Below, in pieces: positions 51,631-60,303 of a stretch of DNA of 64,000 bases. The stretch covers positions 124,001-188,000 of the forward strand of contig NZ_BMQF01000017.1 of the NCBI RefSeq assembly GCF_014647975.1, written 5' to 3'. The notes under the pieces are model-generated. The model worked only from the letters and a program-made list of their open reading frames with translations, was not told the origin of the DNA and searched no databases. The position numbers were made by a program, and so were the translations under genes. The stretch comes from Streptomyces fumigatiscleroticus (GTDB lineage Bacteria; Actinomycetota; Actinomycetes; Streptomycetales; Streptomycetaceae). Position 1 is the first letter of the stretch. Each line of letters begins with the position of its first letter.

Positions 51631-51867
51631 CCCGATGTCCTCGGAGTGACTCGCCGGTGTGCCGAGACGGGCGACGACACGCCGTGACACCGCCGGCCGC
51701 CCGGCGCGGCACCGCCGGGCGGCCGGCACCGCAAGCGCTGTTCCGAACGCCGTCCGACGTTCTGTCGTACGCCTGGTGACGGCCCGACAACTCACGTCCT
51801 TCTGCGCGCAAGCTTCCTTCCGCATCATCTGCGTGTTCCTGACACCGACGATGACAAGGAAGCGCCT

Positions 51868-53176
51868 GTGAGAACGTCCCGCACCGCGCGCCTGGCCGCG
51901 GCTCTCGCCTCGGGCACCCTGCTCTTCACCCTCCTGGCGGCGTCCCCCGCGGGGGCGGACGCGTCCGCCCTGCCGGTGGTGACCCCGAAGAGCGAGACCC
52001 CGGCGGAGTACGACGACGAGGCGGGCGGCGACGCCGACGCGGACGACCCGGCGATCTGGCGCAACCCCGCCGACCCCGGCCGCAGCCTCGTGGTCGCCAC
52101 CGCCAAGCAGGGCGGCCTGAGGGTCTACGACCTGGACGCGAAGCTCGTGCAGTCGCTGCCCGCCCCCGTCTCCTCCGCCGAGGGCGACGCCCCGGGCCGC
52201 TTCAACAACGTGGACCTCGTCACCGGCCTGCGCACCCCCGCGGGCCGGGCCGACGTGGCCGTGGTGAGCGACCGGGGCAACGACCGGCTGCGCATCTACC
52301 GCATCGACCCCTCCCGGCCCGCTGACCGACGTCACCGACCCGGACGCGGCCCCGGTGTTCTCCGCCGACCAGGCCGAGATCAACGAGCAGCGCACCGCTT
52401 ACGGCCTGGCCACCTGGCAGGACAGGACCACCGGACGCTCCTACGCCCTGGTCAGCCAGCGTGAGCGGACCCGGCTGGCCCTCCTCGAACTGCGTCCCGC
52501 CGCGAACGGCACCATCGGCTACCGCACGGTCCGCACCCTGGACCTGCCGTCCTCCTTCCGCCTGCCGGACGGCACCACCTGGAGCCCCTGTCTGGAGCCC
52601 GGTGAACTTCCGCAGGTCGAAGGCATGGTCGTCGACCCGGCCACCGGCACGCTCTACGCCGGCCAGGAGGACATCGGCATCTGGCGGCTGCGCGCCGACC
52701 TGACCGGCCGGCCGGTCCTGGTCGACAGGACCGAGGAGTACGGCGTTCCCGGCGTCTACGACGAGGCCACCGAGGAGTGCACGCCGGGCACCGACCCCGG
52801 TTACGGCGGCGAGCACCTGAGCGCCGACGTCGAGGGGCTGACCCTCTACCAGGAGCGCGACGGCGACGGCCACCTCCTCGCCTCCAGCCAGGGCGACAAC
52901 ACCTTCGCCCTGTACGACCGCGAGGTGCGCGAGGGCAACGCGTACGAGGGCGGCTTCCGGGTCGGGGCCGCGACCGGGACGCTGGACAGCGTGGAGGAGT
53001 GCGACGGGGCCGCCGTGCTGAACGCCCCGCTGGGCAAGCGCTACCCGCGCGGTCTGCTCGTCGTCCAGGACGGCCACGAGACCCCCGAGGTCTCCGACGG
53101 CGAGGGCGGTACCCGTACCGCGACCGGCTTCAAGTTCGTCGACCTCGCAACCGTGGTGGACGCCACCGGCATGTGA
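51868..53176 (+). pseudogene. Secreted beta-propeller phytase, frameshifted
   Basis: The 5' frame (GTG 51868, ribosome binding site AAGGAAG) has a signal peptide (LAAALASGTLLFTLLAASPA, GADA) and the phytase start ADDPAIWRNPADPGRSLVVA to DRLRIYRIDPSR. Near 52315-52325 (CCCGGCCCGCTGACC) the homology moves to another frame: PLTDVTDPDAAPVFSADQAE, then TLYAGQEDIGIWRLRADL, GGEHLSADVEGLTLYQ and the end FKFVDLATVVDATGM. The two parts together make a normal 3-phytase (Ca2+-dependent BPP family), which releases phosphate from phytate outside the cell. The shift lies in a C/G run, so a sequencing error is possible. Confidence 0.82.
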
Positions 53177-53489
53177 GCGCCGGGTACGCCCGCCGGGTGA
53201 GCCGCCCCGGCGACCGCCCGCGCCGCCGGCGCGTCCGGATACGGACAATCGCCGACGCCGCCCCAACTGCTGTGGAACGACTTGGAGTTGGAGGTGTGTG
53301 CCGCGACCAGCGCCCGGGTCCCGGGAGGCCGCCACAGCGCCACCCGCGGACGTGCCGGTCCCCCCGCGCGGTGGCCGGAAGCGGCGCACGGTTCGGTCGC
53401 GCACCGTGTCGCTGTTGGGCCGTACGGGTGACTTGGCGTAAGAATTGGCTGGTGCAGGCATTGAAGGCGAGTCGAATCGGGGGGAGCCG
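53177..53489. other. Intergenic region, 313 bp
   Basis: No gene, hairpin or repeat that I can support. The last 60 bp upstream of the SepF-like gene are less G+C-rich (TTGGCGTAAGAATTGGC) and probably hold its promoter, but no clear -35/-10 pair is present. Confidence 0.4.
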
Positions 53490-53879
53490 GTGAACAGCCA
53501 CGACGTCACCGATGAACAGTGGGAAGGGCTCGCCCAGGTCGTTCCGTTGCGCGGCCGGGACGCCTGGCCGTCCGCGGTGGGCCACCGCGCCCTCCCCGAC
53601 GCGGAGACGGAGACCCGCCGCCGTTTCGTCGTCCTCCGGGTCAACGTCTTCGCGGACGCCCGTGAGGTCGCCGAGACCCTGATGGCCGGGATCCCCGTCC
53701 TGCTGGACCTGACCGGCGCGGAGACCGAGGTCGCCAAGCGGGTCCTGGACTTCAGCACGGGCGTCGTCTTCGGTCTGGCGAGCGGGATGCACCGGGTCGA
53801 CCGGAACGTGTTCCTGCTGACACCGGCCGGAACCGAGGTCACCGGGCTGATGGAGAGCGCCGGCGTCCCCGGGGCCTGA
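53490..53879 (+). CDS. SepF-like cell-division protein (paralogue)
   Basis: A 129-residue protein with the SepF fold, which polymerises and links FtsZ to the membrane. The C-terminal domain is visible as RRRFVVLRVNVFADAREVAE, VLLDLTGAETEVAKRVLDFS and TGVVFGLASGMHRVDRNVFL. The N-terminal amphipathic membrane helix of canonical SepF is not obvious (NSHDVTDEQWEGLAQVVPLR). Streptomyces carry several SepF paralogues, and this is probably one of the accessory ones, not the sepF next to ftsZ. The start is GTG 53490 with GGGGGAG upstream. Confidence 0.83.
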   Translation: MNSHDVTDEQWEGLAQVVPLRGRDAWPSAVGHRALPDAETETRRRFVVLRVNVFADAREVAETLMAGIPVLLDLTGAETEVAKRVLDFSTGVVFGLASGMHRVDRNVFLLTPAGTEVTGLMESAGVPGA

Positions 53880-53985
53880 CGGGCACCGCGCGCGTCACCG
53901 GGCCCCCCGGGCCCGGTCCCCCGTTCGTAGGAACATCCCAAAGGCGGAACGCTTCGTCCCGGGGCGGGGCCTTACGGTCCCGCAT

Positions 53986-55179
53986 ATGGCCGTGTCAACC
54001 TCCTCGTCGGCGTCCGCCGCCCCCGTCCCGCCGGTACCGGCCACGCCCGGCGGGCACGAGGAGCACCCGGACCGGCCGCACATCACCGAGCTGCGGCTGT
54101 CCGCCTTCGCGGGACACCGGGGGGCGGGGTTCCCGCTCGGCCGGCTCACCCTGTTCGCCGGGCCCAGCGGCTGCGGCAAGTCCAGCGCGCTGCGCGCCTA
54201 CGAGGCGCTCGCCCGGCTCGCCGCCGGTGCCCGGCTGGGCGAGGCGTTCCCCGACCCGGTCGCCTGTGTGCCCGAGCGGGCCAGGCCCGACGCCCAGCAC
54301 CGTCGCGGCTTCCGCATCGGCTGCACGGCCGACGGCCCCGCGGGGCCGGTCCGGCTCGACGTCGCCGTGCAGGCCGAGCCCGCACTGCGGGTCGTGGGGG
54401 AGCGGCTCACGGCGGACGGGCTCGTGCTGTTGCAGACCGCTCTGCGCGACCCCGGGCGCCGCGCCGTGCAGGCCGCCTGGCACACGGCCGGCCCCGCGCC
54501 GGTGACCCGCGCACCGCTGCCGGACGACCGGCTCGGCACCGCGCTGCTGCCGCTGCGCGTGGCCGGCAAGACGGACGGGCAGCGCCGGGTGCTCGCCGCC
54601 GCCGAGCAGATGGTGGTCGCCCTGCGCTCCGTCTACGCCTGCGACCCGCTGCCCGGCCGGATGCGGGAACCCGTGCCGGTCGGCTCCGGGCGGCTGCTCG
54701 GCGGCTGCGACAACCTCGCCGACGTGCTGCGGCGCACCCGCACCGAGTGCGGGCGGCGGCACGCCCAGCTCGTCGCGGCGGTACGCGCCGGATGCGCCGG
54801 GCCCGTTGCGGACGTACGCGCCGAGACGCTCCCCGGCGGCCTCGTCGAGGCGCTGCTCGACCGCGGCGACGGCATCCGCACCGGCCTCGGCCGGCTGGGC
54901 CACGGCGAGCTGCGCTACGTGGCCTTCGCGCTGGTGCTGCTCACCGGGCCGGGCGTGCTGGAGGTCGACACGGCCCGCGAGGTGCCCGCCGCCCTCCAGA
55001 CGCTCACCGTGCTGGCCGACGGCCTGGACCGGGGGCTGGACACCCGGCAGCGCGGCGCACTGCTGCGGCTGGCGGCCCGGATGTGCGAGCGCGGGCACAT
55101 CCGCCTGGTCGGCGCGGTGAACGACGCATCGTGGGCGGACGGCACCGACGGCGTCACGGTGGTAGACCTGGAGCCGTGA
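53986..55179 (+). CDS. AAA/ABC-type ATP-binding protein with altered Walker B
   Basis: A 397-residue protein of the RecF/OLD-like ATPase group. Walker A is FAGPSGCGKSSALRAYEALA (Lys65). A GHGELRYVAFALVLLTG stretch resembles the ABC signature region. The expected Walker B (hydrophobic residues then Asp-Glu) reads GVLEVDTAREVPAALQTLTV, with Asp but no following Glu. A possible switch region is HIRLVGAVNDASW. The residue change may lower ATP hydrolysis or mark a sensor role. The final TGA overlaps the GTG of a MazG-like gene, so they are translated together. Confidence 0.72.
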   Translation: MAVSTSSSASAAPVPPVPATPGGHEEHPDRPHITELRLSAFAGHRGAGFPLGRLTLFAGPSGCGKSSALRAYEALARLAAGARLGEAFPDPVACVPERARPDAQHRRGFRIGCTADGPAGPVRLDVAVQAEPALRVVGERLTADGLVLLQTALRDPGRRAVQAAWHTAGPAPVTRAPLPDDRLGTALLPLRVAGKTDGQRRVLAAAEQMVVALRSVYACDPLPGRMREPVPVGSGRLLGGCDNLADVLRRTRTECGRRHAQLVAAVRAGCAGPVADVRAETLPGGLVEALLDRGDGIRTGLGRLGHGELRYVAFALVLLTGPGVLEVDTAREVPAALQTLTVLADGLDRGLDTRQRGALLRLAARMCERGHIRLVGAVNDASWADGTDGVTVVDLEP

Positions 55180-55547
55180 ACGAAGATCCGGACCGGCCCG
55201 CAGCGCTGGACGTGCCGCAATTGCAGCGAAGACTGGCCGACTTCGCGGCGGCCCGGCACTGGCAGCCGTACCACACGCCCAAGAACCTCGCCGCCGCGCT
55301 CAGCGTGGAGGCCGCCGAACTGGTGGAGATCTTCCAGTGGCTGACGCCCGAGGAGTCGGCGCGTGTCATGGACGACCCCGGCACCGCGCACCGGGTCGAG
55401 GACGAGGTCGCCGACGTGCTGGCCTATCTGCTCCAGCTGTGCGAGGTGCTCGGGGTCGATCCGCTCGCCGCGCTGGACGCCAAGATCGCCCGGAACGAGC
55501 GGAGGTTTCCGGCGCCGCAGCGGTCCGGCGGTGAAGGTGACGGCTAG
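55176..55547 (+). CDS. MazG-like nucleotide pyrophosphohydrolase
   Basis: A 123-residue all-alpha NTP pyrophosphatase (MazG/RS21-C6 group), which hydrolyses (d)NTPs to monophosphates. Metal-binding motifs are VEAAELVEIFQW (ExxE) and VEDEVADVLAYLLQL (ExxD). The N-terminus has LQRRLADFAAARHWQPYHTP, typical of this group. The start is GTG 55176, overlapping the ATPase stop by 4 nt. The tight coupling of an ATPase with a nucleotide-degrading enzyme recalls two-gene phage-defence modules, but housekeeping nucleotide cleansing is equally possible. Confidence 0.83.
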   Translation: MNEDPDRPAALDVPQLQRRLADFAAARHWQPYHTPKNLAAALSVEAAELVEIFQWLTPEESARVMDDPGTAHRVEDEVADVLAYLLQLCEVLGVDPLAALDAKIARNERRFPAPQRSGGEGDG

Positions 55548-55627
55548 GCGGACGCACGTCGAACATGGGGGAACCGGCCAGTCCGTTATTACTCTCCGCA
55601 GTCAAAAATCGGCCTGAAATCGATTTG

Positions 55628-55636
55628 TTGTCCACA
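55628..55636 (+). promoter_or_regulatory. DnaA-box-like sequence
   Basis: TTGTCCACA equals the Streptomyces DnaA box consensus. It is a single copy, in an A+T-rich 200-bp gap upstream of the DUF6099 gene, so it is not an origin; a regulatory role or chance is possible. Confidence 0.3.
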
Positions 55637-55745
55637 GATTTCCCCCTTCCTCTGGCTTTTCGCCCCACCTCCATTCACTCTGGGTAGTGAACAACGGAGT
55701 TCGGGCGGACGTGCCGAGAGCGCGTCGGACAGACGGGGGCAGCGC

Positions 55746-56330
55746 ATGGACGCGGTGCGGCTCATCGTGACGAGCAGGCGTGCCCTGGCCGCGAGCGGCG
55801 ATGTGCCGGAGATCCTCGCGGAGGTGTGGCAGGCGCAGGCCCTGGCGCAGGCGATAGGCAGTCGGCTGGCCGTCTCCGGCCCGCCCGAACTGCGCGGCGA
55901 GGCCCTGGGACTGACCGAACTGGCGGGCCGGGGGTGCGGGGTGCTCCGGGCTCCGGAGCTGGGCGACGGCGAGCTGCTCGCCGCCCAGCTCACGGAGTTG
56001 GGCGACGCCCGCCTGGCACTGACCCGGCTCGGCGGTCTGCTCGGCGAGATAGGCATCGCCCTCGTGGGCATCGCCTCCGCCGCCGCCGACGAGAGCACCT
56101 ACTGGCAGTGCATGGAGGCCATCGACGCGGCGGACGAGTGCAGGGACCGCGTCCTGGAGATGCTGCGCAGACTGGCGGACCGGGAGGAGAACCCGACGGA
56201 GCCCCTACGGGAGGTGCTGCCGGGGCGGCAGACGCCCTCCGAGCGGGAGGTGCTGCCGGGGCAGCAGACATCGTCCGAGGGGAGCGTGCTGTCTGAGCGG
56301 GAGGTGCTGTCGGAACGTGAGGCGGGGTGA
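55746..56330 (+). CDS. DUF6099-like hypothetical protein
   Basis: A 194-residue protein starting MDAVRLIVTSRRALAASGDV. It resembles a Streptomyces-specific family that I recall as DUF6099; function unknown. The first 140 residues are helical and Ala/Leu-rich (EILAEVWQAQALAQAIGSRL, YWQCMEAIDAADECRDRVLE). The last 50 residues are degenerate repeats of REVLPG, SEREVL and similar, probably a recent expansion. Downstream lie minisatellite-type repeats. No operon partner is seen. Confidence 0.62.
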   Translation: MDAVRLIVTSRRALAASGDVPEILAEVWQAQALAQAIGSRLAVSGPPELRGEALGLTELAGRGCGVLRAPELGDGELLAAQLTELGDARLALTRLGGLLGEIGIALVGIASAAADESTYWQCMEAIDAADECRDRVLEMLRRLADREENPTEPLREVLPGRQTPSEREVLPGQQTSSEGSVLSEREVLSEREAG

Positions 56331-56943
56331 GACGGGGCGGCGGCCCGTCACCCCGACGTTCGCCGGTCCGACCGCGTCCGTCGCGGTCTGCGCCGCGTCC
56401 GTCGCGGTCTGCGCCGCGTCCGTCGCGGTCTGGGCCCGAGCCCTCGCGGTCTGGGCCCGAGCCCTCGCGGTCTGGGCCGCGTCCCTCGGAGGGCTGGGTC
56501 GCAGCTCTCGACGGGATCGGCCGCAGCCCCGGTCCCACGCCCGGGGCCCCGCTCGCAGTCCGCGGCCCTGGGCCGGCGGTCCCAGGTCCGGGTTCCCGGC
56601 CGGAGTCCGCGGTTCGCGACCTTGGGCCGCAGTCGGCGACCTTGGGTCGGTGGTCTCGGGGCGGTGTTCATCCGGTGCGGTTTCCGGTCCCCGGGTCGCG
56701 GTTCGCGGCCCCGTGCCGCAGTGGGCGACCCTGGGTCGGCGATCTCGGGGCGGTGGTCACCCGGCTCGGTCTCCGGTTTCTGGTCATCGGGCTGCCGGGC
56801 CCTCGGCCGCCGGGCCGCCGGGCCGCCGGGCCCCCGGCCCCGGGCTCCCGGTTCCGGCTCCGGGCCTCACCCCGGCCCGGTCTCCGGTTCCCGGCCATCA
56901 CGTTCAGGCTCTGAGGTCTCCGGGGACTCCCAGAGCCCCGGCG
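56331..56943. other. G+C-rich repetitive intergenic DNA, first part
   Basis: No gene. It holds the 21-bp repeat block (56373-56495) and then two or more diverged copies of an approximately 88-bp unit recognisable by GCAGT(C/G)GGCGACC(T/C)TGGGTCGG (about 56630 and 56717). Long open frames in several phases are an artefact of repeat length and G+C content. Confidence 0.6.
56373..56495 (+). repeat. 21-bp tandem repeats, about 5-6 copies
   Basis: The landmark TCGCGGTCT starts at 56381, 56402, 56423, 56444 and 56465, exactly 21 bp apart. Confidence 0.85.
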
Positions 56944-57302
56944 CTCCGAAGGTCCCTGGGGTCTCCCGGAGCCCCGGCGCCCGGCGCCTCGGTACTCCGA
57001 AGGTCCCTGGGGTCTCCCGGAGCCCCGGCGCCCGGCGCCTCGGTACTCCGAAGGTCCCTGGGGTCTCCCGGAGCCCCGGCGCCCGGCGCCTCGGTACTCC
57101 GAAGGTCCCTGGGGTCTCCCGGAGCCCCGGCGCCCGGCGCCCCGGCGCTCCGAAGGTCCCTGGGGTCTCCCGGAGCCCCGGCGCCCGGCGCCCCGGCGCT
57201 CCGAAGGTCCCTGGGGACTCCCGGAGCCCGGCGCTCCGGCGCCCCGGCGCTCCGAAGGCTCATGGGGACTCCCGGAACCCCGGCGCCCCGGCGCTCCGAA
57301 GG
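56944..57302 (+). repeat. 51-bp minisatellite, seven full copies and a shorter one
   Basis: CTCCGAAGG starts at 56944, 56995, 57046, 57097, 57148, 57199 and 57250 (51-bp spacing), then 57294 (44 bp). The middle units are nearly identical, while both ends have diverged (GGCGCCTCGGTA versus GGCGCCCCGGCG), suggesting recent homogenisation of the centre. Confidence 0.9.
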
Positions 57303-57378
57303 GCCCTGGGGCTTCTGGAGCCGCTGTCCTGGTGCACCTGGGACTTGTGGAGCCCCAGGTGTGCCAGGGCCCCGGGGC

Positions 57379-57576
57379 TCAGCCGGTAGCCCCCTTCCGG
57401 CGTGGGTCTTCCTCCGTATCGCTGCCCGTGGTGCGTTCCGGGGGCGCTGGTGGGCGGAGGTCCGCGCCCAGGGCCGTCAGGTCCGCGTTCAGGGACGCCA
57501 TCAGTTCCTCCATCTGCTGGAGCAGCCACGTCGGCTGCGCCGGCACGCCCCGCTGCGGCATGGTCTCTTCGGACAT
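57379..57576 (-). CDS. Small hypothetical protein, 65 residues
   Basis: Starts MSEETMPQRGVPAQPTWLLQ, then QMEELMASLNADLTALGADL, a likely amphipathic helix. It ends with a charged tail (TGSDTEEDPRRKGATG). ATG 57576 has GAGGAGG as ribosome binding site. An in-frame ATG at 57636 would add 20 Gly/Pro residues and is less likely. Function unknown. Its transcript would run into the 51-bp minisatellite. Confidence 0.55.
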   Translation of the reverse strand: MSEETMPQRGVPAQPTWLLQQMEELMASLNADLTALGADLRPPAPPERTTGSDTEEDPRRKGATG

Positions 57577-57750
57577 GACGGCCTCCTCGGCCCCGCGGAC
57601 ACCGGGCGGTCCGGCTCCGCCCGAGCCAACGAACACCGCGCGGGCCGGTCACTGGCGCACCCCCGCCGTGGGCCCGGCGGCGCGGGGAAATCACCCGACC
57701 GGGGACGGCGGGGAGCGGGGACCGATGCGGCCGGCCGGCGCCCGGGCGTG

Positions 57751-57756
57751 CAGGAT
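57751..57756 (+). promoter_or_regulatory. -10 hexamer of a leaderless-type promoter
   Basis: CAGGAT ends 7 nt before ATG 57764, the same spacing as at 982, 4584 and 11146. Confidence 0.45.
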
Positions 57757-57763
57757 GGAGGAC

Positions 57764-58687
57764 ATGGATCTCCGCATCTTCACCGAGCCCCAGCAGGGCG
57801 CCACCTACGACACTTTGCTCACCGTCGCGAAGGCGACCGAGGACCTCGGGTTCGACGCCTTCTTCCGTTCCGACCACTACCTGAAGATGGGGTCCGTGGA
57901 CGGTCTCCCCGGCCCCACCGACGCCTGGATCACGCTGGCCGGCCTCGCCCGCGAGACCAGGCGCATCCGGCTCGGCACCCTGATGACCGCCGGCACCTTC
58001 CGGCTGCCCGGCGTCCTCGCCATCCAGGTCGCCCAGGTCGACCAGATGTCCGGCGGCCGTGTCGAGCTGGGCCTGGGCGCGGGCTGGTTCGAGGAGGAGC
58101 ACAAGGCGTACGGCATCCCGTTCCCGAAGGAGAAGTTCGCCCGTCTCGAGGAACAGCTGGAGATCGTCACCGGCCTGTGGAGCACGAAGCTCGGCGAGAC
58201 CTACGACTTCCACGGCACCTACTACGACCTCACCGACTCGCCCGCGCTGCCCAAGCCCGCCCAGGAGAAGATCCCGGTGCTGATCGGCGGCCACGGCGCG
58301 ACCCGTACCCCGCGGCTGGCGGCGGCGTACGCCGACGAGTTCAACATCCCGTTCGCCTCGATCGAGGACAGCGAGCGCCAGTTCGGCCGGGTGCGGGCCG
58401 CCGCCGAGGAGGCCGGCCGCGGCGCCGGCGCCCTGACGTACTCCAACGCCCTCGTCGTCTGTGTCGGCCGGGACGACGCGGAGGTCGCCCGCCGGGCCGC
58501 GGTCATCGGCCGCGAGGTCGAGGAGCTCAAGGCCAACGGCCTGGCCGGCTCCCCGGCCGAGGTCGTCGACAAGATCGGCCGCTATGCGGAGATCGGCTCG
58601 CAGCGCATCTACCTCCAGGTGCTCGACCTGGACGACCTGGACCACCTGGAGCTGATCTCCGCCCAGGTCCAGTCGCAGCTGTCGTAG
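57764..58687 (+). CDS. LLM-class F420-dependent oxidoreductase
   Basis: A 307-residue luciferase-like TIM-barrel enzyme; the actinobacterial branch uses cofactor F420. It has MDLRIFTEPQQGATYDTLLT, DAFFRSDHYLKMGS, RLGTLMTAGTFRLPGVLAIQ, GRVELGLGAGWFEEEHKAYG and a C-terminal YLQVLDLDDLDHLELIS. The substrate is unknown. ATG 57764 fits the leaderless promoter; the upstream in-frame ATG at 57755 overlaps the -10 hexamer. A terminator hairpin follows the gene. Confidence 0.88.
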   Translation: MDLRIFTEPQQGATYDTLLTVAKATEDLGFDAFFRSDHYLKMGSVDGLPGPTDAWITLAGLARETRRIRLGTLMTAGTFRLPGVLAIQVAQVDQMSGGRVELGLGAGWFEEEHKAYGIPFPKEKFARLEEQLEIVTGLWSTKLGETYDFHGTYYDLTDSPALPKPAQEKIPVLIGGHGATRTPRLAAAYADEFNIPFASIEDSERQFGRVRAAAEEAGRGAGALTYSNALVVCVGRDDAEVARRAAVIGREVEELKANGLAGSPAEVVDKIGRYAEIGSQRIYLQVLDLDDLDHLELISAQVQSQLS

Positions 58688-58750
58688 CCGCCGAGGCGAT
58701 AAACGAGGGCGCCGGTCAGCGCTCTTGTGCCACAGTGAGGGCGTCGTCCT

Positions 58751-58784
58751 GCAGGCCCCCAGGATCACCACCCTGGGGGCCTGC
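58751..58784 (+). terminator. Hairpin terminator
   Basis: 13-nt perfect arms GCAGGCCCCCAGG and CCTGGGGGCCTGC with an 8-nt loop, between the oxidoreductase and hen1. Confidence 0.85.
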
Positions 58785-58830
58785 GCGCGTACGGCACGTA
58801 CTCCACCGTCCAGCCGGAGAGGCCCTCCGC

Positions 58831-60303
58831 ATGTTCCTGACCATCAGTACCACCGGCACGCCCGAACGCCCCGCCACCGACCTCGGTTTCCTGCTGCACA
58901 AGCATCCCGGCAAGGCGCAGGCGTTCTCCACCTCCTACGGCACGGCGCACGTCCTCTACCCCGAGGCGGACGCCGAACGCTGCACGGCGGCGCTGCTGCT
59001 GGAGGTCGATGCGGTGGCCCTGGTCAGGCGGGGCAAGGGCAAGGGGCGCGGCGGCGCGCCCGACGCGGCGCTCGCGCAGTACGTCAACGACCGCCCCTAC
59101 GCCGCCTCGTCCCTGCTCGCCACCGCGCTGAGCGGCGTCTTCTCCAGCGCGATGCGCGGCGTGTGCAAGGCGCTGCCCGAGCGTGCCGGACAGCCGCTGC
59201 CGCTGCGCATCGAGGTGCCCGCGCTGCCCGCCCGCGGCGGCCCGGACCTGGTACGCCGGCTCTTCGAGCCGCTCGGCTGGGCGGTCACCGCCGAACCCGT
59301 GCCGCTGGACCTCCGCTTCCCGGAGTGGGGCGACTCGCGGTACGTGCGGCTGGTCCTTCAGGCGGAGACGCTGACCCTCGCCGCCGCCCTGCGCCATCTG
59401 TACGTCCTCCTCCCGGTCCTCGACGACGCCAAGCACTACTGGGTCGCCCCCGACGAGGTCGACAAGCTGCTGCGCGCCGGTGACGGCTGGCTGCCCGAGC
59501 ACCCGGAGCAGAAGCTGATCACCAGCCGCTATCTGTCCCGCCGCTGGTCGCTGACGCGGCAGGCGATGGAGCGGCTGGAGCTGGTGCGGCTGGCCGAGAC
59601 GGACGACAGCGAGGTCGAGGAGATCGACAACGCGGTCGGGGCGGAGACCGAGACCGAGGAGCGGCCCACACCGCTGGCCGTGCAGCGGCGCGAGGCGATC
59701 CTGGCCGTGCTGCGGCAGTCCGCCGCCGGCCGGGTGCTCGACCTCGGCTGCGGCCAGGGCCAGCTGGTGCAGGCGCTGCTGAAGGAGGCGCAGTTCACCG
59801 AGATCGTCGGCGTCGACGTGTCGGTGCGCGCGCTGGCCATCGCCTTCCGGCGGCTGAAGCTGGACCGCATGGGCGAGCGGCAGGCCGCGCGCGTACGGCT
59901 CCTCCAGGGCTCGCTCACCTACACCGACAGCAGGCTCAAGGGGTACGACGCCGCCGTGCTGAGCGAGGTCGTCGAACACCTCGACCTGCCGCGGCTGCCC
60001 GCCCTGGAGTACGCGGTGTTCGGCTCGGCCCGCCCCCGCACCGTCGTCGTCACCACACCCAACGTGGAGTACAACGTCCGCTGGGAGACCCTCCCGGCCG
60101 GGCACGCCCGGCACGGCGACCACCGGTTCGAGTGGACCCGCGAGGAGTTCTGTGCCTGGGCGGGCACGGTGGCCGAACGGCACGGCTACGACGTGGAGTT
60201 CCGGCCGGTCGGCCCCGACGACCCCGAGGTCGGGCCGCCCACCCAGATGGCCGTGTTCCACAAGAAGAGCGACGTGAAGGACAAGGAGGCGAAGGCGGCA
60301 TGA
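58831..60303 (+). CDS. hen1: 3'-terminal RNA ribose 2'-O-methyltransferase Hen1
   Basis: Part of the bacterial Pnkp/Hen1 RNA-repair system: it methylates the 2'-OH at the 3' end of a cleaved RNA before ligation, protecting it from re-cleavage. The 490-residue protein has the N-terminal Hen1 region that activates ligation by Pnkp (MFLTISTTGTPERPATDLGF onward). The C-terminal Mn2+-dependent methyltransferase has VLDLGCGQGQLV (SAM), the SEVVEHLD metal motif (Glu, Glu-His) and HGDHRFEWTREEF. ATG 58831 has GGAGAGG upstream. The stop overlaps the pnkp ATG by 4 nt. Confidence 0.93.
   Translation: MFLTISTTGTPERPATDLGFLLHKHPGKAQAFSTSYGTAHVLYPEADAERCTAALLLEVDAVALVRRGKGKGRGGAPDAALAQYVNDRPYAASSLLATALSGVFSSAMRGVCKALPERAGQPLPLRIEVPALPARGGPDLVRRLFEPLGWAVTAEPVPLDLRFPEWGDSRYVRLVLQAETLTLAAALRHLYVLLPVLDDAKHYWVAPDEVDKLLRAGDGWLPEHPEQKLITSRYLSRRWSLTRQAMERLELVRLAETDDSEVEEIDNAVGAETETEERPTPLAVQRREAILAVLRQSAAGRVLDLGCGQGQLVQALLKEAQFTEIVGVDVSVRALAIAFRRLKLDRMGERQAARVRLLQGSLTYTDSRLKGYDAAVLSEVVEHLDLPRLPALEYAVFGSARPRTVVVTTPNVEYNVRWETLPAGHARHGDHRFEWTREEFCAWAGTVAERHGYDVEFRPVGPDDPEVGPPTQMAVFHKKSDVKDKEAKAA

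Noticed and set aside
56317..58830. A single open frame running from the DUF6099 end through the repeats and into hen1
   Set aside because: Only the last 490 codons, from ATG 58831, are Hen1. The upstream part is repeat DNA and antisense or out-of-frame to real genes.
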